Source: Fibrobacteria bacterium
GTDB lineage: Bacteria > Fibrobacterota > Fibrobacteria > UBA11236
Assembly: GCA_025360005.1 (NCBI GenBank)
Contig: JANYDA010000032.1
Location: 212,624-276,623 of the forward strand
Direction of reading: 5' to 3'
Length of the DNA stretch: 64,000 nt
Part shown: one piece after another, positions 61,890 through 64,000 of the stretch
How the letters are laid out: each line of letters starts with the position of its first letter
Position numbering within the stretch: the stretch's first letter is position 1
Notes under the pieces: generated by a model
What the model was told of the DNA's origin: nothing
What the model saw: the letters and a program-made list of their open reading frames with translations, nothing else
The model's database searches: none
Made by a program: the position numbers and the translations under genes

Positions 61890-61982
61890 GGGGAGCATCC
61901 CCGAGGGCTACAGTATCCGCATCCGCTCTCTCTCCCGATCGCATCTTCCCTCCCCCACCGCTTCGCTCCCGGAGTATTCTTA

Positions 61983-63485
61983 ATGCCCCTTCTCCAAGAC
62001 CTCCTCAAGCCCGTCAGCGACGCATCCTTTTGCGGCGAGGACGGCAGCTACGATCCGGATTTCGAAGCCGCCCGCATGGAAGCGGACAAAAGCACCGAGA
62101 ACAATTACGGCGTGATGGAGGAAAGTTCCAAGCGCTTTCTACTGAAGAAATCCAAGGACATGCGCGCGCTGGGCTACCTGTGCCTGGCCACGGCCATGAA
62201 TTCCGGCCTGGACGATTTCGCCGAAGCCGTGCAGGCGTATTGCAAACTGGCCATGGGACATTGGGACGATATCCATCCCAAGCGCCCCACCGCCCGCGCC
62301 AATGCGTTGAAATGGCTGAACGGGGAGCGCATCGTTTCCCTGTTGGGAGGGCTAACGGGCAGCGGTGCTTACGAATCCCTTTTGGCCGCCAGCGATCAAC
62401 TTACCGAATTGCGGACCTTCTGCGATCAGAAGTTCCCGGACAGCCCGCCTTCCTTCGGCGGTTTCGCCAAGGTGGTCAAGGACTTCGCCGACAGGAACAA
62501 GCCCAAGCCGGTGGAAGAGGCGAAGGAAAACGCCCAGGCCGCAACGCCTTCGGGGCCGGCCGCCATCGCTTCCGTGGACGACAGTTTCACCGCCATCCAG
62601 AACGGCGCCTACTACCTGCTCGAGGATAATCGCGCCAACCCGTTTCCCTATCGCCTGCTGCGCATGTTGCGTTGGGAACCCATGCGCGACGCACCTCCCC
62701 AAACCGGCGGCAAGACCCTGATCGCGGCCCCGTACCCTACCACCTTGGAAGCGTACCGGAACATGTTTTCGGAATCCAATTGGGCGGACCTGGCCAAGAA
62801 CGGAGAAGAGGCTTTCTCCGGCGACGGCATGCAGTTCTGGTTGGACCTGCAACGTTTCATCTGCGCCGCCTTGGTGGGACAAGGACCGGAATACGCCGCC
62901 TGCGCCAAGGCCATCCGCCTGGAACTGGCCTTGCTGCTCAGCCGCATGCCCTCCCTGCCCGGACTCGCCTTCGACGACGGGACTCCTTTTGCGGATCCGA
63001 TGACGCAGGAATGGATTCAATCCGATGTGCTTTCCGCCTTGGGCGGAGGAGGCGGAGGTCCCGCCCCCATCAAGAAAAAAGGCGATGTGGGAGAGGAGCA
63101 GAAGCAGGCAGGGCTGCTCCTTGGCGAGGGCAAATTGGAACCCGCACTACAGGTGCTGCGCACCGGATTGGCCAACGATTCCAGCGAAAAGAACAATTTC
63201 GATCGCAAATGGATCATGGCGGAACTGCTTTTCAAGGGCAATAAGCCGCATGTGGCCCGCTCCCTTCTGGAAGATCTGAAGCTCTCCATCGAGCGGTATT
63301 CCCTGATCCGTTGGGATCCGGAATTGTGCATTTCCGTGTACAGCCTTTCCCAGAAAGTCTATCTCACCTTGATGGCGGCGGCCGAAGACGCGATGAAACA
63401 AGCGCTCTATGAAAAGGCGCTGGAGATGCATACCCAAATATCTAAATTGGACCCGGTATTAGCCATCAGCGCGGACATCAAATAA
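61983..63485 (+). CDS. tssA: Type VI secretion protein TssA
   Basis: TssA (500 aa) caps or primes sheath assembly. The N-terminal ImpA_N domain has LLKPVSDASFCGEDGSYDPDFEAAR (7-31) and a helical core with LATAMNSGLDDFAEAVQAYCKLAMGHWDDIHPKRPTARANALKWL. A linker (about 170-195) and a middle helical domain follow, then a VasJ-like C-terminal domain (RKWIMAELLFKGNKPHVARSLLEDL, SLIRWDPELCISVYSLSQKVY). It starts after the repeat-filled gap, with no clear ribosome site (TATTCTTA before ATG). Confidence 0.92.
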   Translation: MPLLQDLLKPVSDASFCGEDGSYDPDFEAARMEADKSTENNYGVMEESSKRFLLKKSKDMRALGYLCLATAMNSGLDDFAEAVQAYCKLAMGHWDDIHPKRPTARANALKWLNGERIVSLLGGLTGSGAYESLLAASDQLTELRTFCDQKFPDSPPSFGGFAKVVKDFADRNKPKPVEEAKENAQAATPSGPAAIASVDDSFTAIQNGAYYLLEDNRANPFPYRLLRMLRWEPMRDAPPQTGGKTLIAAPYPTTLEAYRNMFSESNWADLAKNGEEAFSGDGMQFWLDLQRFICAALVGQGPEYAACAKAIRLELALLLSRMPSLPGLAFDDGTPFADPMTQEWIQSDVLSALGGGGGGPAPIKKKGDVGEEQKQAGLLLGEGKLEPALQVLRTGLANDSSEKNNFDRKWIMAELLFKGNKPHVARSLLEDLKLSIERYSLIRWDPELCISVYSLSQKVYLTLMAAAEDAMKQALYEKALEMHTQISKLDPVLAISADIK

Positions 63486-63541
63486 CTTTGTTACTTTCTA
63501 GCGGTTCCTTAGTCTAAGCCCAAAAAACCAGGAGACCTATC

Positions 63542-64000
63542 ATGGCCGGCAGTTTCCAAAACGAGATCCCCCCAGCGCGGGTCAATATCAAGCTGGATAT
63601 CGATAAGGGCGGCGCCCAGAAAAAGATCGAACTCCCTTTCAAAATGCTGGTCATGGGCGACTTCTCCCAGAAGGGCGACTCCGGGCGCCTGGTCGACAAG
63701 GAAAAGATCAACATCAACAAGGACAACTTCAATCAGGTGATGGAGTCCATGGATCTGGGCCTCAACCTGAGCGTCGAGAACAAGATCAATCCGGGCGGCG
63801 GCGACATGAAGGTGGACCTCAAGTTCAAGAACATGAAGTCCTTCGACCCCCTCGAGATTGTGAAGCAGGTTCCGCAACTCTCCAAGCTCCTGGCCGCGCG
63901 CAACCTGGTCAAGGATTTGAAATCCAACCTGATGGACAATAAAGAATTCCGCAAGAAGCTGGAAGGCATCATGGCCGATAAGACCGCCATGGACAGCTTG
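63542..64000 (+). CDS. tssB: Type VI secretion sheath protein TssB, N-terminal 153 residues (runs off right edge)
   Basis: TssB forms the contractile sheath with TssC. The open frame begins ATG 63542 with CAGGAGA upstream and reads to the window end without a stop. It starts MAGSFQNEIPPARVNIKLDI, then ELPFKMLVMGDFSQ, then GLNLSVENKI and PLEIVKQVPQLSKLLAARNLV, all typical of TssB. Full-length proteins have about 160-180 residues, so only a short C-terminus is missing. tssC, hcp and vgrG would be expected beyond the edge. Confidence 0.95.
   Translation, partial: MAGSFQNEIPPARVNIKLDIDKGGAQKKIELPFKMLVMGDFSQKGDSGRLVDKEKININKDNFNQVMESMDLGLNLSVENKINPGGGDMKVDLKFKNMKSFDPLEIVKQVPQLSKLLAARNLVKDLKSNLMDNKEFRKKLEGIMADKTAMDSL

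Overview
The window is a gene-dense, GC-rich stretch (about 60% by eye, not computed) of a Gram-negative-type chromosome. Several features suggest a Fibrobacterota/FCB-group bacterium: a FolK-deoxynucleoside kinase fusion, a KaiC-KaiB-hybrid kinase operon outside cyanobacteria, a secreted 'asparagine synthetase B-like' protein of a type I know mainly from Bacteroidetes, PorV-like and PEGA outer-membrane proteins, a futalosine-type deaminase and a type VI secretion locus. This placement is inference; no 16S rRNA or other phylogenetic marker was searched. I see no tRNA, rRNA, CRISPR array, prophage or insertion-sequence transposase.

Layout. 1-6.1 kb: the end of a TetR/ABC1-kinase pair, proC-rho, folK-dNK and panC. 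6.3-10.6 kb: kaiC-kaiB-hybrid histidine kinase. 10.6-19.9 kb: an outer-membrane protein with a HEEWH motif, serC, queF, hisS, surE, gyrA and an exported protein. 19.9-26.9 kb: a TPR protein, a membrane pseudokinase, a two-gene tandem paralogue pair and an rRNA methyltransferase-like gene. 27-34.4 kb: zwf, a geranylgeranyl reductase-like gene, a MITE-like inverted repeat, ung, ubiD-like, ridA-like and a GH84 glycosidase. 34.6-37 kb: a HigB/HigA-ImmA toxin-antitoxin operon coupled to two CheY-like receivers, with the same operator in front of both units. 37-39.8 kb: a tightly overlapping operon LON-domain, HAD-Nudix fusion, folB, pteridine-reductase-like. 39.8-52.9 kb: beta-barrel, STAS, STAS-PEGA and degenerate LytM genes, lipoproteins, a glycosyltransferase, an aminodeoxyfutalosine deaminase-like gene, queG, a TonB-C lipoprotein and lexA. 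53-55.6 kb: a membrane-anchored RGG-rich protein and a PEGA outer-membrane protein. 55.8-64 kb: T6SS genes tssK-tssL-tssM-tssA-tssB, running off the right edge.

How genes may work together. The HAD-Nudix fusion beside folB could supply the usually unassigned pyrophosphatase and phosphatase steps of folate synthesis, feeding FolB, FolK (3.9 kb) and a pteridine-reductase-like enzyme. QueF and QueG act in one queuosine pathway. The deaminase, UbiD-like and GGR-like proteins would fit menaquinone/isoprenoid metabolism. The KaiC operon and the receivers in the toxin-antitoxin locus add unusual signalling. Three arrays with a strict 7-bp period (18.8, 57.2 and 61.8 kb) mark spacers, two of them splitting the T6SS operon. 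Several genes have -10 elements placed so that mRNAs would be leaderless or nearly so.
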